A stretch of 6,689 nt of DNA from Thermodesulfobacteriota bacterium (lineage in GTDB: Bacteria; Desulfobacterota; Desulfobacteria; Desulfobacterales; RPRI01), in NCBI GenBank assembly GCA_030836965.1, contig JAUPLM010000122.1, positions 1 to 6,689 of the forward strand, written 5' to 3'. Each line of letters opens with the position of its first letter. The first letter of the stretch is position 1. A program made the translations under genes and the position numbers. Positions 6,544 through 6,689 of the stretch are shown piece after piece. A model generated the notes under the pieces. It had not been told where the DNA came from. It searched no databases and worked only from the letters and a program-made list of their open reading frames with translations.

Positions 6544-6650
6544 CTTGCATGTTTTGATGTTGTAAGCATCAGTTCCCGCGTCCGGGTGTTTCCACCGTGT
6601 TGACGAACTCCGGGGCGGTCCGTAAAAACCGCTTGCTACTCCCCTCTGTC
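6537..6650 (-). ncRNA. yybP-ykoY manganese riboswitch aptamer
   Basis: The minus strand carries the two conserved loop sequences of the yybP-ykoY class in the right order: GGGGAGTAG (6636-6644) and GCAAGACC (6541-6548), with CGTCAACAC (6597-6605) between them. Helix P1 forms between AGAGG (6643-6647) and CCTTT (6538-6542), with one G-U pair. Internal hairpins are GCGGT/ACCGC (6628-6632 with 6615-6619), a GAAA-loop hairpin GGTG/CACC (6585-6596), an enclosing CCCG/CGGG helix (6611-6614 with 6575-6578) and GATG/CATC (6556-6570). In the known class the two loops dock and bind Mn2+, turning on metal exporters. The downstream DUF475/TerC-like gene fits this. Confidence 0.92.
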
Positions 6651-6657
6651 AGTTTCA

Positions 6658-6686
6658 CTTTTATGAAAATCGCGGTGAGTTGTCAA
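6658..6686 (-). promoter_or_regulatory. Sigma70 promoter of the riboswitch-DUF475 transcript
   Basis: A perfect -35 box TTGACA (6681-6686) is followed by a 17-base spacer and TAAAAG (6658-6663, 4 of 6 to TATAAT). A transcription start about seven bases downstream, near 6651, would fall just before the riboswitch aptamer and give a leader of about 190 bases. The placement strongly supports the assignment. Confidence 0.75.
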
Positions 6687-6689
6687 TAA

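Overview
This 6.7 kb window looks like chromosomal DNA of a Gram-negative anaerobe, most plausibly a member of the Desulfobacterota (Syntrophus- or Desulfobacter-like). That placement is an inference from gene content (a long YeiH-type transporter, a radical SAM/SPASM enzyme, a caspase-fold protein after an Ig-like module) and from moderate GC with AT-rich gaps. No rRNA or other phylogenetic marker is present.

Layout. (1) Positions 1-1052, plus strand: the C-terminal 349 residues of a caspase-like (peptidase C14) protein whose start lies outside the window. (2) 1053-1328: a convergent gap holding several palindromes, a leftward sigma70-like promoter match, a terminator-like hairpin and a 9-base tandem repeat. 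(3) 1329-2396, minus strand: a radical SAM enzyme with SPASM-type C-terminal cysteines. (4) 2464-5169, minus strand: a compact three-gene unit made of a 585-aa YeiH/UPF0324-family transporter with an unusual ~200-residue N-terminal extension, a 94-aa single-span protein and a 218-aa single-span protein. (5) 5170-5523: a 354-base gap that should carry the transporter promoter. (6) 5524-6459, minus strand: a DUF475 (TerC-like) membrane protein. (7) 6501-6686, minus strand: a leader with a sigma70 promoter, a yybP-ykoY manganese riboswitch and an intrinsic terminator.

The best-supported regulatory story is at the right end. The riboswitch aptamer's closing helix P1 and the downstream terminator compete for the same segment (6537-6543). 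Manganese binding should therefore stabilise P1, prevent termination and switch on the DUF475 gene, which fits a manganese exporter. The transporter operon is a separate unit: its genes are joined by a 10-base gap and a 4-base ATGA overlap, suggesting that the two small membrane proteins work with the transporter. The radical SAM gene follows 67 bases later with no obvious terminator between and may be read from the same transcript. No mobile element, CRISPR array, tRNA or rRNA was found.
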